Positions 7,385-15,136 of a DNA stretch of 64,000 nucleotides are shown here, piece after piece. The DNA comes from Labilithrix sp. (lineage in GTDB: Bacteria > Myxococcota_A > Polyangia > Polyangiales > Polyangiaceae). Positions within the stretch are counted from its first letter, which is position 1. Each line of letters starts with the position of its first letter. The notes under the pieces are model-generated. The model did no database searches and was not told the origin of the DNA. It saw only the letters and a list, made by a program, of their open reading frames with translations. Location: positions 1 to 64,000 of the forward strand of contig JAHBWA010000022.1 of assembly GCA_019637195.1 (NCBI GenBank), in the 5' to 3' direction. The position numbers and the translations under genes are program-made.

Positions 7385-7995
7385 TCACTCCTTCGTCCGG
7401 AGCGTCTTCGGTCTGCGAGTACACCGTCGTCGAGCATCGTCACCGATTTGCGATGTGGGCCGCGGCGCGCGCAGCGTCGCGCGGTCTCGGAGGTGCAACG
7501 ACCAGGACCCTGTCCAAGGCGATCACGCTTTGCGGTGTCGCCGCCGTGGCCAGCGGTCCTTTGGTGCAGTGGCCGTCGAGCGCCGGCGAATTCGACGTCG
7601 CTCACGACACCTGGTGCCGTGCCGCTCTTGCTGCATTGGGCGCCGATGGCGTGACCGACGCAACGTACGGTCGCGTGGCCAAGCTGGTCGCCATCTACCT
7701 CAAGACCATGGTTGTCGTGGCGGGCGCGCACGACACGCCGTTCGGGCGAGTGATTCACCCCCCGATCGACGAGCTCCTCCTTCGGGCGCTCGCGCGGACC
7801 ACCCGCTTCAGCAAGACGTCACGACGACTTTGGGGCACGACGACGTGGACGAAGTTGGATGCCGCCAGCTACGCACGATTGATTCGCTCGCTCCGCGATG
7901 AAGGCCTGGACTCTCCCGCGTTCTGGAAGGTCGAAGAGTACTGGCGTCCCACGCAGGCCGACGTTGGCTTGCCGCCGCGCGGACCAGCGGTCTGA
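7381..7995 (+). CDS. Uncharacterised partner of the nuclease-like protein
   Basis: 204 residues starting at a GTG that overlaps the stop of the upstream gene. Visible blocks are YTVVEHRHRFAMWAAARAAS near the N-terminus, AKLVAIYLKTMVVVAG in the middle, VIHPPIDELLLRAL, a WTKLDAASYARLIRSL block, and the ending FWKVEEYW. I believe this pattern recurs in unnamed bacterial proteins, but I cannot name a family. No catalytic motif, membrane segment or signal is evident. Coupling to a nuclease-fold gene suggests a shared complex or an antagonist role; neither is shown by the sequence. Confidence 0.6.
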   Translation: MITPSSGASSVCEYTVVEHRHRFAMWAAARAASRGLGGATTRTLSKAITLCGVAAVASGPLVQWPSSAGEFDVAHDTWCRAALAALGADGVTDATYGRVAKLVAIYLKTMVVVAGAHDTPFGRVIHPPIDELLLRALARTTRFSKTSRRLWGTTTWTKLDAASYARLIRSLRDEGLDSPAFWKVEEYWRPTQADVGLPPRGPAV

Positions 7996-8736
7996 AGGGG
8001 CGACGCCGCGTTCATCGGCGTTCGAGCTCGGTTCGAGCTCCCGAACCGGCAGGGGCGGCCTGAAGGTCGGGCCACCCGACCTCGAGCCGTCGCGGCGTCA
8101 GCGGACCCGGTCAGGCGCCGGGCGCGAGCGCGAGCGCGCTCGACCCGTCACCGTCATCCCCATGGCGCCGGCGGCCTCCTCCGCCCCACGCGACGTCGTA
8201 GAGCTGCTGCTCGCCGCCGGCGCGGATTCGAACGGAGGCAACCGGCTCGGGGATCCCGTCCCTTCGGGTCGCTCCTTGGAGAGCTTGCTGTTCGCTCGGT
8301 CGCCGACGACCAGGTACGCGGGCGCGTCGGGCGTCGCTGCTCCCGCGTCGGCCGCCTCGACCTCCACCCGAGGAGGCGGGTGCGTATTCCGGGCCGATCC
8401 CCCGCTGCGACGCCCCGCGGGCCCGCCCCGCGGCCCCGGCCCAAGCTGCGGCGCGACAGGCCACGTCCCAGCGTCGCTCCGCCCCATACAGCCCAGGCGT
8501 GGGCCCGGGGCGCTTCCGACGCGCTTCGGATGGCCTCCCGGCGCGCTTCGGAGGCCTCCTTTCGCGTCCCGCAGGCCCCCCGACGCGCCCGCGACGCGAG
8601 ACGCCGCGCGCACGAGGCCCGCAAGTGCGCGAAGAATGGTCGCCAGCGCGCGCGTCGGAAGCTCCGGAGCGCGTCGGAAGCTCGAGGGAGCACGAGGCTC
8701 GGTCTCGCGCACGCGCCGGCGGGGTGCGCGAACGCG
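7996..8736. other. Gene-free GC-rich stretch with part of a dispersed repeat
   Basis: Both strands are open in several frames because of high GC, but none shows family motifs or a convincing start. The right end (8650-8740) is the inverted copy of 2218-2308. Just after 7995 the short inverted segments around GTTCGAGCTC could act as the terminator of the nuclease pair. Nothing else is recognised. Confidence 0.4.
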
Positions 8737-8740
8737 TCAG
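8650..8740. repeat. 91-bp dispersed repeat, inverted relative to 2218-2308
   Basis: Reverse complement of 2218-2308 with one indel (CTCC versus CTCCC) and several substitutions. On the minus strand the repeat starts with the stop codon of the 8737-9573 gene, so it lies exactly in the 3' untranslated region. That position fits a recurrent 3'-end element or the tail of a repeated gene family. Confidence 0.7.
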
Positions 8741-9573
8741 TCGCTCTCGCGGGCAAACATGCCCGCGTCCGAGGTCGACGTGGTCGCTCCGTTCCTCGTT
8801 CCGCTCGCGCTCTTCCCGGCGCCGGCGGCGCGCTCGGCAGAGACGCTCCTTCCGACCTTCCGCTTCGCGAGCCCGAGGCGGATCAGGTGATCGCGGCGCT
8901 TGAAGACGACGCGCGCCATCTCGGACCAGTCCTCGTACCACGCGCGGAGCTCGACGAGCGCGGTCTGGCGCTCGCGCGCCATGCGCACGGCTTCCTCTGC
9001 GGGACTGTCGTCCCGCGACGTCCCGTCCTTCGCCACCTTCACGAGCGCGCGCAGGCGCTTTCGCTCGGCCTCGTCGAGGCCGCGCGCGTCGAGCGTGGCG
9101 ATCGCCGCGCGGTCCTCCGCGCTCTTGCTCTTGGCGAGAGCGTCGATTCGGTCGAGCAACGTCTCGACGCCGAGGAGCGCCGCCGCGCCGGTCGACGGTG
9201 ACAGACCCGCGAGCACCGTCTTGGCGTGCTCGGGGTGGAGGCGGCCGAACGCAGCGCGGACGATGCGAAAGCCGTCTTCGTCCCACGCGTCGATCTCGGC
9301 GATGGCGTCCCGAACGGCACGGTCGACCCGCGCATTGAAGCCGGCAGGCTCGCCGCTCCCGTCGTAGCCGCTCGCGGCCTGAAGGAGGGCCCAGCCGCGA
9401 CGGTGCTCGTCCGGGGAGTAGCCGCGCACTTCGAGCGCCCTGCGCAGGACCGGGACCGTGCCGAGCGCGCGCAACAACGTGATCGCTCGCCCAGGGGTCG
9501 TCTCGAGCGTCTCCTGGGTGACCGTCGGCTCGCGCGCCGGCATCCCCGCGCGGTCGAGTGGCTTCTTCGTCAT
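8737..9573 (-). CDS. Conserved hypothetical protein, myxobacterial type
   Basis: 278 residues from MTKKPLDRAGMP; upstream GGAGG lies within 15 bases. Helical and charge-rich, with recognisable stretches TPGRAITLLRALGTVPVLR near residues 25-45, HRRGWALLQAASGYDG, and RMARERQTALVELRAWYEDWSE followed by RRDHLIRLGLAKRK. The last 35 residues are a low-complexity Ser/Ala/Thr tail. No signal peptide. I recall similar proteins as paralogous sets in myxobacterial genomes but know no function. It is flanked by two different dispersed repeats (8650-8740 at its 3' end, 9600-9766 upstream of its start). Confidence 0.7.
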   Translation of the reverse strand: MTKKPLDRAGMPAREPTVTQETLETTPGRAITLLRALGTVPVLRRALEVRGYSPDEHRRGWALLQAASGYDGSGEPAGFNARVDRAVRDAIAEIDAWDEDGFRIVRAAFGRLHPEHAKTVLAGLSPSTGAAALLGVETLLDRIDALAKSKSAEDRAAIATLDARGLDEAERKRLRALVKVAKDGTSRDDSPAEEAVRMARERQTALVELRAWYEDWSEMARVVFKRRDHLIRLGLAKRKVGRSVSAERAAGAGKSASGTRNGATTSTSDAGMFARESD

Positions 9574-9599
9574 GATGGCCTCCTTGATCGGGAGGCTCC

Positions 9600-9766
9600 G
9601 CGGCCATCCGGAGGCGACGCGCACCCGCGCGCGCGCCTCGCTGGCTCACGTCCCCCCACGCGCGAAGGTACAAGAGGTTCGCGGAGAGGCAACACGGAAG
9701 AGCACGGAGCCCTACGGAGCTGGCCAGCTCGACCGGCGCTGCAGACCATGCCCGTACCGGCAAGCG
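9600..9766. repeat. 167-bp dispersed repeat, copy 1
   Basis: Aligns without gaps to 23195-23361 at about 95% identity. The core contains GGAGAGGCAACACGG and CCATGCCCGTACCGG. It starts 27 bp upstream of the 8737-9573 start codon. Any open frames across it are not conserved in phase with neighbours, so I treat it as a non-coding repeat. Confidence 0.85.
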
Positions 9767-9889
9767 TCCGCCCGACGAGCGCGGGCGCGAGGCGCTCCTC
9801 GAGCACCCCGCGCGTCGATACGGTTCGGTACGCCGGGGTGCTCGCGTCGGCGAGCAAGCTTCGCCCGCGCATCCTACGCAGCTGACGGT

Positions 9890-10447
9890 TCAGCGTGCGC
9901 GAGCGTTCGTCGTCTTGAGTGAGCGCTTCACGACGACGGCCGGTCCGTCGAAGGCAGGGACCAGGAGCGTCGAGAACTGGTCCGGGATGCATTCGCCTTC
10001 CGGCTTCGCCTCGAGGATGCAGCCGAGCGATTCGGAGATGACGGCGGCGCCGACGTTGGCCCGGAGTCGTCCGTCCGGCGAGACCGTGATCGTCACCGGG
10101 AAGGTCTTGTTCTTCAGCGGGGGATCGACCTCGCACTTCGCGGCGTTCTTGAGCCCGAGCGCGATCGCTCTCTCGATCTGCTTCATGTCCGCGGGTCGTC
10201 CGGGCGGGGCAGCCGAGAGCGAGTCGGGAGAGGAAGAAGATGAAGCGGCGGACGGACTCACGCTCGTCTCCTCGGGCACGCTCGGCGGCGCGGGCGCGGC
10301 GTCTGCCTCTCGCTCCGGGGGCGATTCCGTCGGCGGCACGGCCGGCGTCGCCGGCGCCGTCGGCGATGCGGTGGGTCGCGCTGCGCACGCCATGAGCGCG
10401 ACCGCGAGGCTCGCCGCTACCGCACCGCGTGCTTGTCCGTTGGGCAT
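9890..10447 (-). CDS. Small lipoprotein with AgmX/TonB-like C-terminal pattern
   Basis: 185 residues from MPNGQARGAV. Lipobox LMAC ends the signal near residue 19. A Pro/Ser/Thr/Ala-rich linker (residues about 22-85) follows, then a compact domain of about 100 residues containing IERAIALGLKNAAKCEV, VTITVSPDGRLRANVGAAV and LGCILEAKPEGEC. That C-terminal layout is common in Myxococcota proteins that sample the periplasm or outer membrane (TonB/AgmX-like). Probably anchored in the outer membrane. No neighbour suggests a partner. Confidence 0.65.
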   Translation of the reverse strand: MPNGQARGAVAASLAVALMACAARPTASPTAPATPAVPPTESPPEREADAAPAPPSVPEETSVSPSAASSSSSPDSLSAAPPGRPADMKQIERAIALGLKNAAKCEVDPPLKNKTFPVTITVSPDGRLRANVGAAVISESLGCILEAKPEGECIPDQFSTLLVPAFDGPAVVVKRSLKTTNARAR

Positions 10448-10544
10448 CGTCGGATCATACGTCGTGTCATCCCGAAGGCTGCCGCGCGCTGAGCGTCGTC
10501 GGCTCCGCCGGCATCGACCGAGCGCGGACGCGCGCGTCGACCGC

Positions 10545-10673
10545 CTCGGGTTCATTGCGCTGTGCGAGCTCGGCCGCGTCGGCAAGGCATCTGCCGCGAA
10601 GGCGCGTTTTTTGACCGAGCACCCGTCCTCGCCGCAAGCCGAGCGCGTACGAAACGCGTGCGCGCCACGCTGA
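10545..10673 (+). pseudogene. C-terminal fragment of a TPR-like protein
   Basis: The 42 codons before the stop at 10671 read LGFIALCELGRVGKASA, then RFLTEHPSSPQAERVRNAC. That is a tetratricopeptide-style ending (a helix pair followed by HPSSPQAERVR) often seen at the end of FecR- or sigma-factor-linked proteins. Sequence before 10545 does not continue it, so it is probably a remnant. Weak evidence. Confidence 0.35.
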
Positions 10674-10701
10674 GGTTCACGGCGCCGATGCCGCCGAGGG
10701 C

Positions 10702-10725
10702 GAGCCCTGCCATTTGGCAGGGCTC
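10702..10725. terminator. Perfect 11-bp hairpin
   Basis: GAGCCCTGCCA / TT / TGGCAGGGCTC is a perfect inverted repeat with a two-base centre. It lies between the TPR-like fragment and the collagen-like gene. There is no T-tract after it, so intrinsic termination is possible but not certain. Confidence 0.5.
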
Positions 10726-10851
10726 ACCCCTTAACCAGAACAGCGTAGGCTCACGAACATGGCCGTCTCGACGCCCTGGCTGACACTGCGTGCACGGCGC
10801 CCGGAACGATGGTCGGGCGACGCCGCCAAGCCACCACGAGCGACTCCTGCC

Positions 10852-11541
10852 ATGAACCTCGCGCCTCGCTTCTTCGCCACCTTCGGTCTGCTCGTGCTGG
10901 CCGCCTGCAGCACGACCGGCAGCCCCCCGAACGAGACGCGCTCCACCGGGCTGGCGGACGAGCCGAGCCCGGGCTCCCAGGGCTCCGTCGGCCCGGCGGG
11001 ATCACCGGGACCGAGAGGGGAACGCGGCCCGCAGGGCGAGACGGGTCCCCAAGGCCCGGCTGGACCCCAAGGCCCCGAAGGCCCAGCCGGACCCCAAGGC
11101 GCAGCCGGACCCCAAGGCGCAGCCGGACCCGAAGGCCAGACGGGCCCGCAGGGCCCCGCGGGCGTCCTCGACGCCGGCATCGCCTGCGACCCCACCCAGG
11201 AGCTCGTCGCGTTCGACGGCGGAACCTGGTCATGCGTACGTCCCGAAGACACCCTCAGCCGATCCTACGAGCGAGTCGAAGAGCACTCCTGTGGGATCAA
11301 CGGGTGTCCGTTCGACCACGAGGTCCGCCTCACCTGCCCGGGGTCGACCTTCGCTGCCGGCGTCGGATGCTCCAAGGCCGTCTCCAGCCACCTCCACGCT
11401 ACGGCGTACACCGACATCCACAACTCGCAGGTCGCGGTCTGCCGCTACGTCGGCCACATCAATCCGTTCACCAACGAGAGGCTCACCGTCGGAGCGTTCT
11501 GTCTGAGGCGCAGCGCGCTCCCAGTCGTCCACCTCCCCTGA
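10852..11541 (+). CDS. Collagen-like lipoprotein
   Basis: 229 residues. The signal ends in lipobox LAAC (Cys19). Residues 41-103 form 21 uninterrupted Gly-X-Y triplets rich in Pro at X and Gln/Ala at Y, the pattern of bacterial collagen-like triple helices. A C-terminal domain of about 120 residues contains six Cys, including [23 protein letters not shown] and LTCPGS. It was started at 10852 because only this gives the signal peptide. Likely an outer-membrane lipoprotein trimerising through the triple helix, with the C-terminal domain exposed. Sequence identity between the triplets is high at DNA level, so length variation is likely. Confidence 0.8.
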   Translation: MNLAPRFFATFGLLVLAACSTTGSPPNETRSTGLADEPSPGSQGSVGPAGSPGPRGERGPQGETGPQGPAGPQGPEGPAGPQGAAGPQGAAGPEGQTGPQGPAGVLDAGIACDPTQELVAFDGGTWSCVRPEDTLSRSYERVEEHSCGINGCPFDHEVRLTCPGSTFAAGVGCSKAVSSHLHATAYTDIHNSQVAVCRYVGHINPFTNERLTVGAFCLRRSALPVVHLP

Positions 11542-11566
11542 CGCACTTTCGCGTTAAGCTGAGCGT

Positions 11567-12394
11567 GTGTCCGGCGGCAGCGCGCGCTCCGACCTCTTCC
11601 GCGAGGTCGCCTCGATCGTCGAGCAGTCGCTCGCCGAGCCGGAGGCCGCCGCCGCGCGCGCGCTCCGCCTGCTCCTCCGTCAGGCGCGCGCCGAGAACGG
11701 CTACTTCATGCTCGCCACCAAGCGCGGAGCCCCCGCGCGGCGACGTACGGACGCACACGACGGTTTCCGCGTCGAGCTGCATCATCGCGCGAACGCCATC
11801 GACGCGAGGGCCAGCGCCATCGTCGACGAGATCCTTCGCTCTTCGAGCTATCTCCAGGACGCGAGCACGAGCCCGCACACGAAGCGCCCGGGGCTCTGGC
11901 TCGCTCGCGAATCGGAGCTCACGCCCGAGCGGTCGCAGCACCCGGATCTCGTCCTGCTCGAAGAGGCGCTCGACTTGCGCGATCAACTCGTCGGCGCGAT
12001 CCCGCTCGGCGCGCGCGCACGACTCCACGTCGGCCTCGATCGGCGTCGAGGCGAGCGCGCCTTCTCCGCGCGCGATCGCGAGGCAGCGCTCGAAATCTTG
12101 CCCGCGCTCGCGCTGCCGTTCGCGCGCCTCAGCGCTGCTCGCGGCGTCATCGATGACGTCGCGCTCAGCCCACGCGAGAGCATGGTCCACCGCCTCCTCC
12201 TCGGACCGTACCCCGAGAAGGAGATCGCGGCGACGATGGGACTCTCGACGCGAGGAACGCACCAGCTCGTCCTGTCCGTCTACCGCAAGCTCGGCGTCTC
12301 CAGCCGGGTCGAGCTGTTCACCCGCTGGCAGGGCCGGCGCGACGACGGCCCGCGGGAGGAGCTGCCCAAGCCGCTTCGAGGACGAGAGCGGTGA
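11567..12394 (+). CDS. LuxR-family transcriptional regulator
   Basis: 275 residues with a GTG start, 25 bp after the collagen-like gene. The C-terminus has a LuxR-type helix-turn-helix: LSPRESMVHRLLLG, then EKEIAATMGLS, then HQLVLSVYRKLGV. The N-terminal 190 residues lack a receiver domain or an autoinducer pocket signature and look like a GAF-type sensor (ENGYFMLATKRG). It may form a transcription unit with the lipoprotein. A second regulator of similar layout lies at 21319. Confidence 0.75.
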   Translation: MSGGSARSDLFREVASIVEQSLAEPEAAAARALRLLLRQARAENGYFMLATKRGAPARRRTDAHDGFRVELHHRANAIDARASAIVDEILRSSSYLQDASTSPHTKRPGLWLARESELTPERSQHPDLVLLEEALDLRDQLVGAIPLGARARLHVGLDRRRGERAFSARDREAALEILPALALPFARLSAARGVIDDVALSPRESMVHRLLLGPYPEKEIAATMGLSTRGTHQLVLSVYRKLGVSSRVELFTRWQGRRDDGPREELPKPLRGRER

Positions 12395-12760
12395 CGGAAG
12401 ACGCGCCGCGTGGGCTCAGCGAGCGAAGCTGGCGATGAACGAGTGGCGGTTGAGGACCTCGTCGTTCACGACCGAGGCCGAGAAGCACGGGCTCTACCAG
12501 CGCAGGTAGGTCGGCTCGAGTCAGTCGCCGGCCACGAGGGTTCATTCAGCGAAACCGCAGGCGATGAGGAGAGCCCGTTCGACCTCGGGCCAGCGGGCCT
12601 CAGAGAGCGGAACGCCCCTCGGAGCCGATGCGCTTGGCGTAGAGGCTGGCGACCATCGCGCAGCCCGTCGATCGATACCTCACGTGAGGTATCGCTCGGT
12701 GGGCGTCGGTCCGTACGATCGGGTCGTGACCGTATCAATCGCGCGCGCTGCCCGGGTTGA
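12395..12760. other. Gene-free stretch with a 22-bp palindrome near its end
   Basis: No gene is supported between the LuxR regulator and the spermidine-synthase-like gene. The only clear structure is the palindrome at 12673-12694. The remainder probably holds the promoter of the 12761-17805 pair. Confidence 0.5.
12673..12694. promoter_or_regulatory. Perfect 22-bp palindrome upstream of the synthase-like gene
   Basis: CGATACCTCAC is followed directly by its reverse complement. It is centred about 77 bp before the ATG at 12761. A near copy (8-bp arms GATACCTC/GAGGTATC) lies at 17809-17829 after the pair. As an operator it would suit a dimeric regulator; as RNA it would fold into a hairpin. Confidence 0.5.
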
Positions 12761-15136
12761 ATGAGCCGTCACCACGTCGTCCTCGGATGTCTGGTCGCCG
12801 CGACCGGCGCGAGCGCACTGATCGTGGAGCAGGCGTTCGAGAAGCTCCTGAGCACGGTCGTCGGATCGTCCGCCGAAGCCGGTGCGCTGGTACTCTCCTG
12901 CACGTTCGCCGGCCTGAGCCTCGGAGGCGTGGGCTACGGGAGGTTTGCGCACCGCGCTCGAACTCCGCTCGGCGTCTACGTCGGCGTCGAGGCGCTCGTC
13001 GGCGTCGCCGCGCTCGCGCTCGCGATAGGCCTCGCCGGCGCCCAGAGCCTCGCGGCGCGCCTCGTCGTCGCGGCAGGCGACCATCGAAGCCTGGTCTTCG
13101 CGACCCGCCTCATCGTGGCGTCGCTCTGGATCTTGCCGCCCACCATCGCGATGGGGGCGAGCTACCCGGCCGTCGTCGGCGTGCTCGAGCGGCTCGCCGG
13201 CGAGAGGCGCGAGGCCGTTCCTCGGTCGATGGCGCGCTTCTATGCGCTCAACGTGATGGGCGCGGCCCTCGGCGCGTTCGGTGGGCCCTACTTGCTCTTC
13301 CCGCGATTCGGCATCGACGGCGCCTTGCTCGCGGTCGCGGGCTCGCAAGCGCTGGTCGTGATCGCGGGGCTCGTGATCGCCCGCGACTTCCCGCGACGGC
13401 TCGGCGCGCCCGTCGCGCCCCGCGCTTCGCGGGCGCCGCTCCCTCGCCTGCTCGCCGCGCTCGCGGTGGGCTCGGGCTTCCTGGTCTTCGGTCTCGAGGT
13501 CCTCTGGCTGCACCTGATTGGAGCCGTCCTCGGGATGGCGGTGTACGCGTTCGCGATCCTGCTCACCGTCGTGCTGCTCGGTCTCTTCGCCGGAGGCGTG
13601 CTGGCGAGCCGCGAGCGGCATCGCCCGTGGGTCCTGCCGGGCACGCTCTTGCTCTCGTCGGTGGCCGTCCTCACGACCGGCGCGCTCTGGGACCGGGCCC
13701 CGCGCTGGATCCTGATCCTGGGCAAGGACGTCGACTCCTTCGCGGGCGGCGAGGTCGTTCGGTTCGCCATCGCCGGCGTCCTGGTCGGCGTCCCGAGCGT
13801 GTGTCTCGGGACGATCTACCCCTCTCTCTTCCGGTCGCCCGCCTTTCCTCGGAGCGAGGGGGATCGCCACGCCGGACGCCTCGGCGCCCTCAACGCCGTG
13901 GGGAGCGTGGCCGGCGCGCTCGTCACGGGGTTCGTCCTCATCCCGAGCATCGGCTCGGAGCGGACCTCCCGCCTCCTCGGCGCGCTGCCTTCGCTCTTCG
14001 CGCTCGCGCTCGCGCGGCGCTCGCTTCCTTGGGCAGGTCGCCCAGCGACCACGCTCGTCTTGGTCCTCGCCGCGCTCTTCACGTTCGGACTCGCGGCGTT
14101 CCTTCCGCCGTGGAACCGGCTCGACCTCACCGCCGGGACGAACGTCTACTTCACGCGCGGGTTCGTGACCGAGAGCACCCGCCTGCTCCGCTTCACGGAG
14201 GACTTCGCCGGCGGCTTCACGACCGTGGTGGCCTCGGGGAGAACGAAGACCCTTTTGACCAACGGGAAGTTCCAGGGCAACGACGCCGGCGAGGTCATCG
14301 AGCAGATCGCGTTCGGCCTCGTGCCGGCCGCGCTCGTCACCGGTCGGGATCGCGCCCTCGTCATCGGCCTCGGCACCGGGCAGACGGCGCGTGTCGTCGC
14401 CGCGGCGGGCTTCGGATCGATCGACATCGCGGAGATCTCGCCGGGGATCCGCGAGGCGGCGCGGCACGAGTTCGCCCTCACCAACGACGGCATCGTCGAC
14501 GACCCGAGGGTCTTCTTCCACCTCGAGGACGGCCGCAACTTCCTCCTGCGCTCGCGAACGCGCTACGACCTCGTGACGATCGAGACGACGTCGGTCTGGT
14601 TCGCCGGCGCCTCGAACCTCTACAGCCGCGAGATGTACCGGCTGATCCGCGAACACCTGCGTCCCGGAGGCGTGCTGCAGCAGTGGGTGCAGTTCCATCA
14701 CCTGTCGCCGGACGACGTCCAGGGCATCCTCGCGACGCTCCGCGCCGAGCTCCCTCACGTGACGCTCTGGAGGCTCGGCTCGCAGGGCTGCATGGTCGCG
14801 AGCGATGCGCCGATCGCGATCCGCCCCGAGGCCGTGGCGCAGCTCGAGGCGTCGAGCGAGATGGCGGAGCTCCTCTCGATCGTCGAACGACGGCGCGGGA
14901 TCACGCTGAAGGCGCTCGGCGATCGCTTGCTCCTCGACGGCACGGCCGTCGATCGCCTCGCGGAGGACGCGGCGACGCGGGGGCTCAGGTTGACGACGGA
15001 CGGAAACCGCCACGTCGAGTACAGCACGCCGCGGCACAACCTCGAGAAGACGCGACACGCCGATCGGGTGATGGATCGGCTCCTCGAGTCTGTCGACCCC
15101 GCCCAGCGCGAGGCGACGCGCGCGAGGTTCCGTTGA
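12761..15136 (+). CDS. Membrane-anchored spermidine-synthase-like protein
   Basis: 791 residues. Residues 1-450 contain at least ten hydrophobic helices in an MFS-like arrangement (for example LPPTIAMGASYPAVVGVL and RFYALNVMGAALGAFGG). Residues about 460-740 are a spermidine-synthase/SAM-type Rossmann domain with VIGLGTGQTA (534-543), an acidic strand end IAEISPGI, FHLEDGRNF (586-594) and YDLVTIETTS. Fused proteins of this layout are common in Deltaproteobacteria-type genomes. The substrate is unknown; an aminopropyl or methyl transfer at the membrane is possible. It overlaps the next gene by TTGA, so both are co-translated. ATG start six bases after GGTTGA; no strong ribosome binding site. 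Confidence 0.8.
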   Translation: MSRHHVVLGCLVAATGASALIVEQAFEKLLSTVVGSSAEAGALVLSCTFAGLSLGGVGYGRFAHRARTPLGVYVGVEALVGVAALALAIGLAGAQSLAARLVVAAGDHRSLVFATRLIVASLWILPPTIAMGASYPAVVGVLERLAGERREAVPRSMARFYALNVMGAALGAFGGPYLLFPRFGIDGALLAVAGSQALVVIAGLVIARDFPRRLGAPVAPRASRAPLPRLLAALAVGSGFLVFGLEVLWLHLIGAVLGMAVYAFAILLTVVLLGLFAGGVLASRERHRPWVLPGTLLLSSVAVLTTGALWDRAPRWILILGKDVDSFAGGEVVRFAIAGVLVGVPSVCLGTIYPSLFRSPAFPRSEGDRHAGRLGALNAVGSVAGALVTGFVLIPSIGSERTSRLLGALPSLFALALARRSLPWAGRPATTLVLVLAALFTFGLAAFLPPWNRLDLTAGTNVYFTRGFVTESTRLLRFTEDFAGGFTTVVASGRTKTLLTNGKFQGNDAGEVIEQIAFGLVPAALVTGRDRALVIGLGTGQTARVVAAAGFGSIDIAEISPGIREAARHEFALTNDGIVDDPRVFFHLEDGRNFLLRSRTRYDLVTIETTSVWFAGASNLYSREMYRLIREHLRPGGVLQQWVQFHHLSPDDVQGILATLRAELPHVTLWRLGSQGCMVASDAPIAIRPEAVAQLEASSEMAELLSIVERRRGITLKALGDRLLLDGTAVDRLAEDAATRGLRLTTDGNRHVEYSTPRHNLEKTRHADRVMDRLLESVDPAQREATRARFR

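Noticed and set aside
8111..9763. 550-codon minus-strand frame
   Set aside because: It overlaps the better supported 8737-9573 gene in another frame and crosses two non-coding repeats.
10751..11233. Gly/Pro-rich minus-strand frames
   Set aside because: These are the antisense of the collagen-like triplets, which have an intact signal peptide on the plus strand.
12680..15058. 792-codon minus-strand frame
   Set aside because: Antisense of the spermidine-synthase-like gene; Glu/Arg-rich with no signature.
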